Below the pieces are notes generated by a model. It did no database searches and was not told the origin of the DNA. It worked only from the letters and a program-made list of their open reading frames with translations. A stretch of DNA of 64,000 nucleotides from Pseudomonas lini. GTDB lineage: Bacteria; Pseudomonadota; Gammaproteobacteria; Pseudomonadales; Pseudomonadaceae. This document shows, in pieces, positions 30,755-39,110 of the stretch. Within the stretch, counting starts at the first letter, position 1. The number at the start of each line of letters is the position of its first letter. Where the stretch lies: contig NZ_JAUSSR010000010.1 of assembly GCF_030812475.1 (NCBI RefSeq), positions 264,146-328,145 of the forward strand, read 5' to 3'. The translations under genes and the position numbers were made by a program.

Positions 30755-32419
30755 TCAGCCGCGGTGACGCCCGCGGAAATAGTCGATCAGGCCTTGGGTG
30801 GAAGCATCGTCAGCCGGGGTTTCTTCGCTGCCGACCAGGCGGTTGTACACGCCTTTGCCCAGCTCCTTGCCCAGCTCCACGCCCCACTGGTCGAAGGCAT
30901 TGATGCCCCAGACCACGCTTTGCACGAAGACTTTGTGTTCGTACATCGCCACCAGCGCGCCGAGTCGACGCGGGCTGATCCGCTCGACCACCAGGGTGTT
31001 GCTCGGACGGTTGCCGGGAATCACCTTGTGCGGTGCTATTTTCTGCACGTCTTCTTCGCTCATGCCCTTGTCGCGCAATTCGGCCTCCGCCTCGGTGCGG
31101 TTCTTGCCGAGCATCAATGCCTGGCTTTGCGACAGGCAGTTGGCGTACAGCCACTGGTGGTGGTCGGACACCGGATTGAAGCTGACGATCGGCACGATGA
31201 AGTCGGCCGGGATCAGTTGGGTGCCCTGGTGCAGCAACTGGTGATAGGCGTGCTGACCGTTGCAACCCACGCCACCCCAGATCACCGGACCGGTGTCGGT
31301 GGACACGGGCGTGCCGTCCTGACGCACGCTCTTGCCGTTGGATTCCATGTCCAGCTGTTGCAGGTGCTTGGTGATGTTGCGCAGGTAGTGGTCGTACGGC
31401 AGGATCGCATGGCTCTGCGCGCCCCAGAAGTTGCCGTACCAGACGCCGAGCAACGCCAGCAGCACCGGCATGTTCTGTTCGAATGGCGCGCTCTGGAAGT
31501 GCTGGTCCATGGTGTAGGCACCGGACAGCAGCTCCTTGAAGTTCGACATGCCGATGGCCAGGGCAATCGGCAGGCCGATGGCCGACCACAGCGAGTAACG
31601 CCCGCCTACCCAGTCCCACATCGGGAAGATGTTTTCTTCACGGATACCGAACGCCACGGCCGCCGCGTTGTTGCTGGAGACGGCGATGAAGTGACGATAC
31701 AGCTCGGCTTCGGAGCCCCCTTGAGCCAGGTACCAGGCACGCGCGGCCTGGGCATTCTTCAGGGTTTCGAGGGTGTTGAAGGATTTCGACGAGACGATGA
31801 ACAGCGTGGTTTCGGCACGCAACTTCGTGGTCAGTTCGTGAAACTCGGTGCCGTCGATGTTCGCCAGGTAATGGCAGCGCACGCCTTTCTGCGCGTAGGA
31901 CAGCAGCGCTTCGGAGACCAGCTCCGGGCCGAGAAAGGAGCCACCGATGCCGATGTTCACCACGTCAGTGATCGGCTTCTCGGTGTAACCGCGCCACAGG
32001 CCATCGTGAATACGGCCCACGAGGTCGGTGATCTGGTTCAGTACCTTGTGCACTTCCGGCATCACGTTGACGCCGTTGACCGACAGCTTGTCGCCCACCG
32101 GGCGGCGCAGGGCGGTGTGCAAGGCCGGACGACCTTCCGAGGAGTTGACGATTTCGCCATCGAACAGCGCTTTGATCGCGCCCTGGAGGTCGACTTCGTT
32201 AGCCAGGCCCACCAGCAGGTCGCGGGTCTCGGCGTTGATCAGGTTCTTCGAGTAGTCGAGAAACAGACCACAGCTGCTGAGGGTGAATTGAGTAAAACGC
32301 TGCGGATCGGCATTAAAGGCTTCGCGCATGCTGAAATCCTGCATGGCTTGGCGGTGATCTTTCAACGCTTGCCAGGCGGGCAGAGCGGTCACATCGTGAG
32401 GAGTGCGGTAGTACGCCAT
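30755..32419 (-). CDS. pgi: Glucose-6-phosphate isomerase
   Basis: A 554-residue enzyme converting glucose-6-phosphate and fructose-6-phosphate. The PGI signatures VNIGIGGSFLGPELVSEAL (phosphate binding, near residue 150) and DWVGGRYSLWSAIG are present, and the active-site Glu and His follow in GCNGQHAYHQLLHQG. The start MAYYRTPHDV was preferred to longer in-frame extensions. In pseudomonads it works mainly in recycling hexose through the Entner-Doudoroff cycle. Confidence 0.97.
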   Translation of the reverse strand: MAYYRTPHDVTALPAWQALKDHRQAMQDFSMREAFNADPQRFTQFTLSSCGLFLDYSKNLINAETRDLLVGLANEVDLQGAIKALFDGEIVNSSEGRPALHTALRRPVGDKLSVNGVNVMPEVHKVLNQITDLVGRIHDGLWRGYTEKPITDVVNIGIGGSFLGPELVSEALLSYAQKGVRCHYLANIDGTEFHELTTKLRAETTLFIVSSKSFNTLETLKNAQAARAWYLAQGGSEAELYRHFIAVSSNNAAAVAFGIREENIFPMWDWVGGRYSLWSAIGLPIALAIGMSNFKELLSGAYTMDQHFQSAPFEQNMPVLLALLGVWYGNFWGAQSHAILPYDHYLRNITKHLQQLDMESNGKSVRQDGTPVSTDTGPVIWGGVGCNGQHAYHQLLHQGTQLIPADFIVPIVSFNPVSDHHQWLYANCLSQSQALMLGKNRTEAEAELRDKGMSEEDVQKIAPHKVIPGNRPSNTLVVERISPRRLGALVAMYEHKVFVQSVVWGINAFDQWGVELGKELGKGVYNRLVGSEETPADDASTQGLIDYFRGRHRG

Positions 32420-32725
32420 CGCTGCGGGTTTCCTTTTTACTTGAACGGCCTTTTGAACACTAAAAATCACGGAACGCTGTGGGTGGGCGGTCCGGTCAAC
32501 TGCGTCGACACGATTTCATGGCGCAGGGCGAATACAGTAACTCCCCGCGAGGGGATCTGTCTTGACTTTGTCTGACCCGTTTCCGGTACTTTTTTGACAG
32601 CGAACGGAGGAATAGTCCGACAGACGGAGCGGAGGCAGGACTTAGTTCGATCAATCGGACCGGGCCGGCAAACTGATCGAAGGTATCGAAGGCAGGAATA
32701 CGGTTTTGAAACTGCCGCAGACCTT
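32420..32725. other. Gene-free stretch upstream of pgi
   Basis: About 300 bases without a convincing reading frame. It should contain the pgi promoter. Short inverted words such as cgatcaatcgg and ccggcaaactgatcg around 32648-32680 are visible but no strong hairpin with a T run. Confidence 0.4.
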
Positions 32726-32888
32726 TGTAGGAGCTGGCTTGCCAGCGAAAGCGATGTGTCAGTTTATACATGTGTCGACTGACACACTGCCTTCGCTGGC
32801 AAGCCAGCTCCTACAAGGAGCGCGCGGTGTGTCAGTTTATACATGTGTCGACTGACACACTGCCTTCGCTGGCAAGCCAGCTCCTACA
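32726..32888. repeat. REP pair plus a tandem copy of its right half (73-bp period)
   Basis: A GGAGCTGGC-type pair (32726-32816) is followed by an exact copy of the segment from tgtgtcagtttatacatgtg through ctcctaca, starting at 32828, 73 bases after its first occurrence at 32755. The centre itself has gtgtcag/ctgacac arms. Confidence 0.9.
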
Positions 32889-32931
32889 GGGGGGCGGTGT
32901 TGGCGGAGCCCCCCACAGGTAATGGCGGTGC

Positions 32932-33792
32932 TCAGGCGGTCGCGTCGAGGTTCAGGTGCAGGTTGTCGATCAACCGCGTCGTCCCGAGGAACGCCGCCAC
33001 CAGAATCACCAGGTCCCGATCCTGCGCAGTCGCCGGACGCAGGGTCTGCCCATGGCGAATTTCCAGGTAGTCGGGGCGCAGGCCAGCCGCTTCAAGCTGC
33101 TGGATCTGCGCCGAGATCAATGCAGGGAAATCGCGGTCGCCTTGTTTGATGGCTTCGGCAATCGACGACAGCGTGCGATACACAATCGGCGCCACGGCCC
33201 GCTGCTCTTCGCTGAGGAAGCCATTGCGCGATGACAGCGCCAGCCCGTCAGCCGCACGCACGGTCGGTTCGCCAATGATCTGGATCGGCATGTTCAGGTC
33301 ATGGACCAGGGATTTGATCACTGCCAGTTGCTGGAAGTCTTTCTGACCGAAGATCGCCAGGTCCGGCTGGACCATGTTGAACAATTTGCTGACGACCGTC
33401 GCCACCCCTTCGAAATGCCCGGGACGGCTGGCGCCGCACAAGCCTTCGGACAGTTGCGGAACACTGACCCGGGTCTGGCCGGCGGTGCCCTCTGGGTACA
33501 TTTCTTCGACAGATGGCGCGAACAGCAAATGGCAACCGGCCTGGAGCAATTTTTCCTGGTCGGCGGCGAGGGTGCGCGGGTATTTGTCGAGGTCTTCGCC
33601 AGCGCCGAATTGCAGCGGATTGACAAAAATGCTCGCAACGACGAAATCCACCCGTTGGGTGGCCTTGGTAATCAGCGCGACATGGCCGCTGTGCAGGTTG
33701 CCCATGGTCGGCACGAAGCCGATGCGCTTGCCTTCGCCGCGGGCACGGGCCACGGCGGCTCGCAGTTCGCGTACGGTTTTGACGGTGTTCAT
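32932..33792 (-). CDS. panC: Pantothenate synthetase
   Basis: A 286-residue ligase joining pantoate and beta-alanine. The nucleotide site FVPTMGNLHSGHVALI (HIGH-like) is near residue 26 and the GEPTVRAADGLALSSRNGFL motif near 178, with DYLEIRHG near 245. The start overlaps the panB stop by four bases, the usual panBC operon. Confidence 0.97.
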   Translation of the reverse strand: MNTVKTVRELRAAVARARGEGKRIGFVPTMGNLHSGHVALITKATQRVDFVVASIFVNPLQFGAGEDLDKYPRTLAADQEKLLQAGCHLLFAPSVEEMYPEGTAGQTRVSVPQLSEGLCGASRPGHFEGVATVVSKLFNMVQPDLAIFGQKDFQQLAVIKSLVHDLNMPIQIIGEPTVRAADGLALSSRNGFLSEEQRAVAPIVYRTLSSIAEAIKQGDRDFPALISAQIQQLEAAGLRPDYLEIRHGQTLRPATAQDRDLVILVAAFLGTTRLIDNLHLNLDATA

Positions 33793-34589
33793 GCAGAGAA
33801 TCCGTGTTCGATAGCTGGGAAAGAGGCCGCTTTGACTTCAGTGACGTAAGCGCTCAAGGCCGCGTGAATGCTGGTTTGGCCAGTCATGAAGTTCTTCACG
33901 AACTTTGGCACGCGCCCGGTGATGGACAGGCCCAGCATGTCGTGCAGAACCAGCACCTGGCCATCGGTGCCGCTGCCGGCGCCGATGCCGATCACCGGGA
34001 TCTTCACCGCCTGGGTGATTTCTTCGGCCAGTTCACTCGGCACGCATTCGAGCAGCAGCATTGCCGCGCCGGCCTGTTCGAGGGAGATTGCATCGGCGCG
34101 CATCTGCCGCGCCTGATTTTCGTTGCGCCCCTGGACTTTGTAACCGCCAAGGATGTTCACCGACTGCGGCGTCAACCCCATGTGCGCGCATACCGGAATG
34201 CCGCGCTCGGCCAGCAGGCGGATAGAGTCCGCGAGCCACAAGGCACCTTCGACCTTGACCATGTGCGCCCCGGCCTGCATCAACAGCGCGCTGTTGGTCA
34301 TGGTCTGGTCGGTGGTGGCGTAGGCCATGAAGGGCAGGTCGGCAAGAATCAACGCGTCGGCGTTGCCGCGTTTGACGGCTGCCACGTGATAAGCCATCTC
34401 GGCTGTGGTGACCGGCAGGGTGCTGTCGTGGCCCTGCAAAACCATGCCGAGGGAGTCGCCCACCAGCAGCACTTCGACACCCGCTTCATTGCAAGCGTGA
34501 GCGAAAGTGGCGTCATAGCAGGTCAGCATGGTGATTTTTTCACCTTTTTGCTTGAGACCTTGCAGCGTGGTCAGGGTGATGGCTGGCAT
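33789..34589 (-). CDS. panB: Ketopantoate hydroxymethyltransferase
   Basis: A 266-residue enzyme that adds a hydroxymethyl group to 2-oxoisovalerate for pantothenate synthesis, using a product of the ilv pathway also encoded in this window. Conserved segments are MLTCYDATFAHACNEAGVEVLLVGDSLGM near residue 22 and PVIGIGAGSGTDGQVLVLHDMLG near 200. It is followed by panC. Confidence 0.97.
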   Translation of the reverse strand: MPAITLTTLQGLKQKGEKITMLTCYDATFAHACNEAGVEVLLVGDSLGMVLQGHDSTLPVTTAEMAYHVAAVKRGNADALILADLPFMAYATTDQTMTNSALLMQAGAHMVKVEGALWLADSIRLLAERGIPVCAHMGLTPQSVNILGGYKVQGRNENQARQMRADAISLEQAGAAMLLLECVPSELAEEITQAVKIPVIGIGAGSGTDGQVLVLHDMLGLSITGRVPKFVKNFMTGQTSIHAALSAYVTEVKAASFPAIEHGFSA

Positions 34590-34852
34590 GAAAAGTTCCT
34601 CATTCAGGCGCTGTGGAAACTACTGCGAGTAACGCGCGTGATTCTTCGTTAAATACAGGCGCACGGTCTGTTGTCGTGCTTTGAAAGCCTGGATTGCGCC
34701 CTTTAACGCCGTATTGGCGGCAGCGGGACGCCTATAGTCGTGAGGAGAACTCGGGAAGTCAATTGGGTGTGTTACCGGGTTGTTACTTGTGGGGTGTTAC
34801 CGGGGGGACTGATGCGTTTCAGCAAGCGCAGGTCTTATATTCGACACAAGCC

Positions 34853-34950
34853 CCCTGTGGGAGCGAGCCTGCTCGCGAATGCGGTGTGTCAGCCAACATG
34901 TGTGCTGAATGACACACCGCATTCGCGAGCAGGCTCGCTCCCACAGGGGA
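34853..34950. repeat. REP pair, GCCTGCTCGCG type
   Basis: Arms cctgtgggagcgagcctgct and its exact complement flank a centre with gtgtgtca/tgacacac. It occupies the end of the 367-base gap between panB and folK. The rest (34590-34852) shows no gene and should hold the panB promoter. Confidence 0.9.
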
Positions 34951-34956
34951 TTTTTG

Positions 34957-35442
34957 TCAATTCGGGGGGAGGCGTTCCAGGCCGACGAACGGGCAGGCGG
35001 CAAGCAATCCCGTGAGGCTGCGGCCATCGGCCAGGCGCAAGTCCGCTGGCGCCAGTTCGGCCAGGGGATACAGGACGAAAGCCCGTTCCTGCAAATGGTA
35101 ATGAGGCACCTTGAGCCGAGGTTCGTCGATCAGCCGATCACCGAACAGCACAATATCGAGATCCAGCGTTCGCGGCCCCCAACGCTCGAGACGCTCGCGG
35201 CCCTGACCGTTCTCGATCGCCTGCAGCGCATCCAGCAGCTCCAGCGGTGGCAGTGTGCTGTCGAGGGCGGCGACGGCGTTGGTATAGCGCGGTTGCCCGG
35301 GCAGCAGCGAATCGCTTTGGTAAAACGCGGAAACCCCGACCAGTTCGCTCTGCGCCAACTGCGCCAGCGCATCGATCGCGCTGCGCAATTGTTCGGCGGG
35401 GTCGGCCAGGTTGCTGCCCATGCCGATGTAGATGCGTTCCAT
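34957..35442 (-). CDS. folK: HPPK, folate biosynthesis pyrophosphokinase
   Basis: A 161-residue enzyme transferring pyrophosphate from ATP to 6-hydroxymethyl-dihydropterin. The start IYIGMGSNLADPAEQL and the signature RWGPRTLDLDIVLFG are present. It begins three bases after the pcnB stop, so it is cotranscribed with pcnB. Confidence 0.96.
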   Translation of the reverse strand: MERIYIGMGSNLADPAEQLRSAIDALAQLAQSELVGVSAFYQSDSLLPGQPRYTNAVAALDSTLPPLELLDALQAIENGQGRERLERWGPRTLDLDIVLFGDRLIDEPRLKVPHYHLQERAFVLYPLAELAPADLRLADGRSLTGLLAACPFVGLERLPPN

Positions 35443-35445
35443 GGC

Positions 35446-36846
35446 TTATTCGCCCGTGGCGCTCGGTGCGCCGGCTGCGCGTTTGCGCTTGGCGCCACCG
35501 CTGCGGCGACGTTTGCGTGGCGCACCGGTGCCGTCATCCTTGCCACTGAGGTCGCGGATCATGTCCCGACGTTCGCTGTCGTTTGCGTCCTGATAATCGG
35601 TCCACCATTCGCCCAGGCCGTCGGTCTGCTCGCCGGCACTTTCGCGCAGTAGCAGGAAGTCATAACCGGCGCGGAAGCGTGGATTGTCCAGCAACAGGTC
35701 GGCCCGTTTGCCACTGCGGCGTGGCAGGCGCTCCTGCATGTCCCAGATCTCGCGGATCGGCATGGTGAAGCGTTTCGGAATCGCGATCCGCTGGCACTGT
35801 TCGGCAATCAGCTCGTGGGCCGCTTCCTGCATGGCCGGGATAGGCGGCATGCCACGCTCCTGCAAACGCAGGACCCGAGCCGGCAGGGCCGGCCAGAGCA
35901 GGGCAGCGAAGAGGAACGCCGGGGTGACCGGTTTGTTCTGCTTGATCCGCAGGTCAGTGTTGATCAAGGCATCACTGATCAGCGTGTGGGTGTACGTGGG
36001 GTTGTATTCCAGCGCTTCGGCGCTGGCCGGGAACAGTGGATCGAACAACTGCAGGTCGACCAGCATTTCGAAGGTGTCCGCGGCATGCCCGGAGAGGAAC
36101 AGCTTGAGCACTTCCTCGAACAGACGGGCAGACGGGATTTCGCGCAGCATCGGTGCCAGTTCGCGAATGGGTGCGGCGCTGTGTTTTTCGATGCCGAAAT
36201 TCAACTTCGCGGCAAAACGAACGGCCCGTAACATCCGCACCGGGTCTTCCTGGTAGCGTTGCTTCGGATCGCCGATCAGGCGGATCAAATGATTGCGAAT
36301 GTCGTGAACGCCATTGGCGTAATCGAGAATGCGTTCGCTGACCGGATCGTAATACAGGGCGTTGATGGTGAAGTCGCGGCGCTGCGCGTCCTCTTCCAGC
36401 GTGCCGTAGACGTTATCGCGCAGGATGCGTCCGCTCTCGTTGCGAGAAGACTGGTTGCTGTCTTCTTCTTCATCGTTTTGCGGATGATTGGCACGGAAGG
36501 TCGCGACTTCGATGATTTCGCGACCAAAGTGGATGTGTACCAGTTTGAACCGACGCCCGATGATCCGCGCGTTGCGGAATTCGGCCCGGACCTGTTCCGG
36601 TGTGGCACTGGTGGCGACGTCGAAGTCTTTCGGCGTGATGCCCAGTAGCATGTCGCGCACACAACCACCGACCAGGTAAGCCTGGTAACCGGCGTTCTGC
36701 AGGCGTTCGACGATATTCACCGCATAACGGCTGAACTGCGCCTTTTGCAGCGAATGTTGGCCGCTGTTGAGCACTTCAGGCGTGCTGCGAATGTGTTGCG
36801 TATGACGCTTGGGAGAACGGAATGACTGGAACAGCTTCTTCAGCAT
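35446..36846 (-). CDS. pcnB: Poly(A) polymerase I
   Basis: A 466-residue nucleotidyltransferase that polyadenylates RNA 3' ends and promotes decay. The catalytic site LVGGCVRDMLLGITPKDFDV (near residue 58; DxD) and RRDFTINALYYDP follow the family. The C-terminus is a basic Arg/Lys tail (APRKRRRSGGAKRKR). The start MLKKLFQSFRSPKRH was chosen, dropping 32 unlikely residues. It lies downstream of crcZ as in P. aeruginosa. Confidence 0.96.
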   Translation of the reverse strand: MLKKLFQSFRSPKRHTQHIRSTPEVLNSGQHSLQKAQFSRYAVNIVERLQNAGYQAYLVGGCVRDMLLGITPKDFDVATSATPEQVRAEFRNARIIGRRFKLVHIHFGREIIEVATFRANHPQNDEEEDSNQSSRNESGRILRDNVYGTLEEDAQRRDFTINALYYDPVSERILDYANGVHDIRNHLIRLIGDPKQRYQEDPVRMLRAVRFAAKLNFGIEKHSAAPIRELAPMLREIPSARLFEEVLKLFLSGHAADTFEMLVDLQLFDPLFPASAEALEYNPTYTHTLISDALINTDLRIKQNKPVTPAFLFAALLWPALPARVLRLQERGMPPIPAMQEAAHELIAEQCQRIAIPKRFTMPIREIWDMQERLPRRSGKRADLLLDNPRFRAGYDFLLLRESAGEQTDGLGEWWTDYQDANDSERRDMIRDLSGKDDGTGAPRKRRRSGGAKRKRAAGAPSATGE

Positions 36847-36942
36847 GGGATGCACTGTTTGAAGGAATGTTCGGCCAAAACGAAGAATGACCGCATGATG
36901 GGCGGGGATTCTAGCATTTAGTCGGGGGATGGTGTAGGACAC

Positions 36943-37055
36943 TGTAGGAGCAGCCGGTCGACGCTCGATTGCTCGCGAAGGTCGTGAACGATAACGCGTT
37001 AAATCAGATGTCCAGCGGCGCCCTTAAGGTTTTCGCGAGCAAGCTCGCTCCTACG
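36943..37055. repeat. REP pair with an enlarged left arm
   Basis: The left arm tgtaggagcagccggtcgac carries about 13 extra bases between ggagc and tgctcgcga compared with other copies. The right arm gcgagcaagctcgctcctac is standard. It lies between pcnB and the crcZ 3' end. Confidence 0.8.
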
Positions 37056-37089
37056 GGGAGCGGGGATGGGGGGCGAATCGCGGAAACTA

Positions 37090-37453
37090 CAAGGGGAGCC
37101 TAAGCTCCCCAAGAAAGTAGTTGCATGCTCTATTTTTATTTTTGATTCGGGCTTCTTGTTTTTGTTGAGTGCCCTCGCCATGAAGATTTTCCTTCATGAC
37201 CCTCCCAATCGGGAGCCAAGAGCAAACGGATTGCTTTGGTCGCTGTGTTGCAGTGATCTTGCGATCCAACCAGTTCAGGCACTGCCTAGGGACAGTTTTT
37301 ATTATTCTCGGCCTGGTCGTGGGGCATGCCCCAAATACAACGCCTCTCCAAAAGAATCAGTTAGCTGCGCCTCTCGCCGTCTTGTTTTTATTTTGCGTGA
37401 GTCGATTCGTCTTATTTTTATTGTCTTGTGCATTGCTTGTTATTGTTCTTGTA
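37090..37453 (-). ncRNA. crcZ: CrcZ small RNA (Hfq/Crc-sequestering)
   Basis: Read on the minus strand, a roughly 365-base RNA begins about 12 bases after a sigma-54 promoter (37464-37479) and ends at a GGGGAGC/GCTCCCC hairpin (37093-37110). It contains at least five A-rich AANAANAA stretches (for example AAGAACAATAACAAG and AATAATAAAAAC), which bind Hfq with Crc and relieve catabolite repression. The position between cbrB and pcnB is the defining locus of crcZ. The size agrees with the roughly 370-400 bases recalled for the family. No translated frame is convincing. The ends are estimates. Confidence 0.88.
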
Positions 37454-37463
37454 CCAAACATAT

Positions 37464-37479
37464 AGCAGGGTGCGTGCCA
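37464..37479 (-). promoter_or_regulatory. Sigma-54 promoter of crcZ
   Basis: On the minus strand TGGCACGCACCCTGCT matches TGGCACG-N4-TTGCW with one mismatch and correct GG/GC spacing. Confidence 0.85.
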
Positions 37480-37539
37480 ACTTTTGTGACCCCCAGCAAA
37501 ACAAGGGGTTACGTGGTGCGGGGAGGTTTTTCGAGGTCC

Positions 37540-37577
37540 AAAAAAACCGGGGCTTCGTTACCGTAAGCCCCGGTTTC
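37540..37577 (-). terminator. Terminator after cbrB
   Basis: AAACCGGGGCTT and AAGCCCCGGTTT arms with an eight-base loop are followed by T residues on the minus strand. It separates cbrB from the crcZ promoter. It also overlaps the spacing between the CbrB sites and the promoter. Confidence 0.85.
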
Positions 37578-37629
37578 TGTTACGTGAGAAAGCTGAGGTA
37601 ACAGTTTCTTCACGATTCTCGAGTGTTAC
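37578..37629 (-). promoter_or_regulatory. CbrB-type upstream activating sites
   Basis: TGTTAC (37578-37583) and GTAACA (37598-37603) form an inverted pair with 14 bases between, and a further TGTTAC half-site is at 37624-37629. This matches, as I recall, the CbrB recognition pattern upstream of crcZ, and lies 100-165 bases before the sigma-54 promoter, as an enhancer should. Confidence 0.7.
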
Positions 37630-37651
37630 CCGCACATCAGACAGCTGTGGT

Positions 37652-39088
37652 TCAGGTCTCGCTGGTCACCCCTGTCTTGCGCCGCGGAATGCCCAGGCGC
37701 TGGCGGCGTTCCCACAGGCATTTGCGACTGACTCCGAGCTTGCGGGCCAGCTCGGTCTCGGTCATGTGGTCCTGATGTTCGAGAACGAAGTGCTGGAAGT
37801 AATCTTCCAGCGACAGGTCTTCGGTCGGCTCGTGGCTGTTGTTTCCGGCGCCGTTACCCTGTTGTGGCGGCAGGCCGATGAAGTCGTCTTCTTCCAGATC
37901 GCTCAGCTCGATGTCGATACCCAGCAGCTCGGCGGAAATTTCCGGGCTCTCGCACAGGATGACCGCGCGCTCGACGGCATTTTCCAGCTCGCGAACGTTA
38001 CCCGGCCAGGAGTAGTGACGAATTGCCTGCTCGGCGTCCGCGGCGAACCTCAGGTCGGTGCGATTGACGCGCGCGCTCTGCCGCACCAGGAAGGCATTGG
38101 CAATTTCGTTGACGTCCGCACCGCGTTCGCGCAGGGCCGGGAGTTTCAACGCGATCACGTGGAGGCGGTAGTACAAGTCTTCCCGGAACTGGCCGATCTT
38201 CGCCAGGCTCTTCAGGTCCCGGTGAGTCGCGGCGATCAGGCGGACATCGACCTTCTGCGACTGCACCGAGCCAACCCGGCGAATTTCGCCTTCCTGCAGT
38301 ACGCGCAGCAGGCGGGCCTGGGCTTCCAGTGGCAGTTCACCGATTTCGTCAAGGAACAGGGTGCCACCATCGGCCGCTTCTACCAGGCCGGCACGCCCGG
38401 CGCTGGCACCGGTGAAGGCGCCTTTTTCGTGGCCGAACAGCTCGGACTCGATCAGGCTTTCCGGAATGGCCGCGCAGTTCACCGAAATCATCGGTGCCTT
38501 GGCGCGCCTGGACAGATTGTGCAGGGCGCGCGCCACCAGTTCTTTACCTGTACCGGATTCGCCCTGGATCAGGACATTGGAGTCCGTCGGTGCGACTTTG
38601 CGGATCTTGCTGTACAGGTCCTGCATCGGCGGGCACGAGCCGATGATGCCGATTTCACCGTTGCTGTTGTCGATACCCGGTTTTGCCGCGCCATTGGTGG
38701 CTTTGCCGGCGACAGGTTCACTGCTGGTTTGCGCCGATTGCCGGTCACGCAGGATGCGCGCAACGGCCTGGAGCATTTCGTCGTGATCGAAAGGCTTGGC
38801 GATGTAATCCACCGCGCCCATCTTCATCGAGTCGACGGCCGAACGCAGGCTGGCGTAGCTGGTCATGATCAGCACCGGCGTGCCTTGGCCAAGCTTGATC
38901 AGCTCGGTGCCCGGTGCGCCCGGCAGGCGCAGGTCGCTGACGATCAGATCGAACGTGGGAATGGTGAAGCGTTCTTGTGCTTCCTGCACTGAACCGGCTT
39001 CGCTGACCTGGTACTGGTTGCGTTCCAGCAGGCGGCGCAAGGCGGAGCGGATAATTGTTTCGTCTTCGACGATCAAAATGTGCGGCAT
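37652..39088 (-). CDS. cbrB: Sigma-54-dependent response regulator CbrB
   Basis: A 478-residue NtrC-family activator. The receiver domain has phosphorylatable D52 (SDLRLPG). The AAA domain has GESGTGKE near residue 175 and the sigma-54 contact loop EKGAFTGA. The Fis-type helix-turn-helix is at the C-terminus (MTETELARKLGVSRKCLWERR). CbrB activates crcZ and genes for amino-acid use. It starts 22 bases after the cbrA stop. Confidence 0.96.
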   Translation of the reverse strand: MPHILIVEDETIIRSALRRLLERNQYQVSEAGSVQEAQERFTIPTFDLIVSDLRLPGAPGTELIKLGQGTPVLIMTSYASLRSAVDSMKMGAVDYIAKPFDHDEMLQAVARILRDRQSAQTSSEPVAGKATNGAAKPGIDNSNGEIGIIGSCPPMQDLYSKIRKVAPTDSNVLIQGESGTGKELVARALHNLSRRAKAPMISVNCAAIPESLIESELFGHEKGAFTGASAGRAGLVEAADGGTLFLDEIGELPLEAQARLLRVLQEGEIRRVGSVQSQKVDVRLIAATHRDLKSLAKIGQFREDLYYRLHVIALKLPALRERGADVNEIANAFLVRQSARVNRTDLRFAADAEQAIRHYSWPGNVRELENAVERAVILCESPEISAELLGIDIELSDLEEDDFIGLPPQQGNGAGNNSHEPTEDLSLEDYFQHFVLEHQDHMTETELARKLGVSRKCLWERRQRLGIPRRKTGVTSET

Positions 39089-39110
39089 TGATTCGATACT
39101 CTCGACGGTC

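Noticed and set aside
30764..32575. A 603-codon plus-strand frame opposite pgi
   Set aside because: The minus-strand gene is clearly Pgi with both signatures; the plus frame has no recognisable domain.
32726..32890. Possible CRISPR array
   Set aside because: The repeated units are REP arms with internal symmetry and there are only two or three of them; there are no spacers of uniform length and no cas genes.
37196..37465. An 89-codon plus-strand hydrophobic frame (MTLPIGSQEQTDCFGRCV start)
   Set aside because: It lies opposite CrcZ; its Leu/Phe content comes from the T-rich complement of the A-rich Hfq motifs. No ribosome site.
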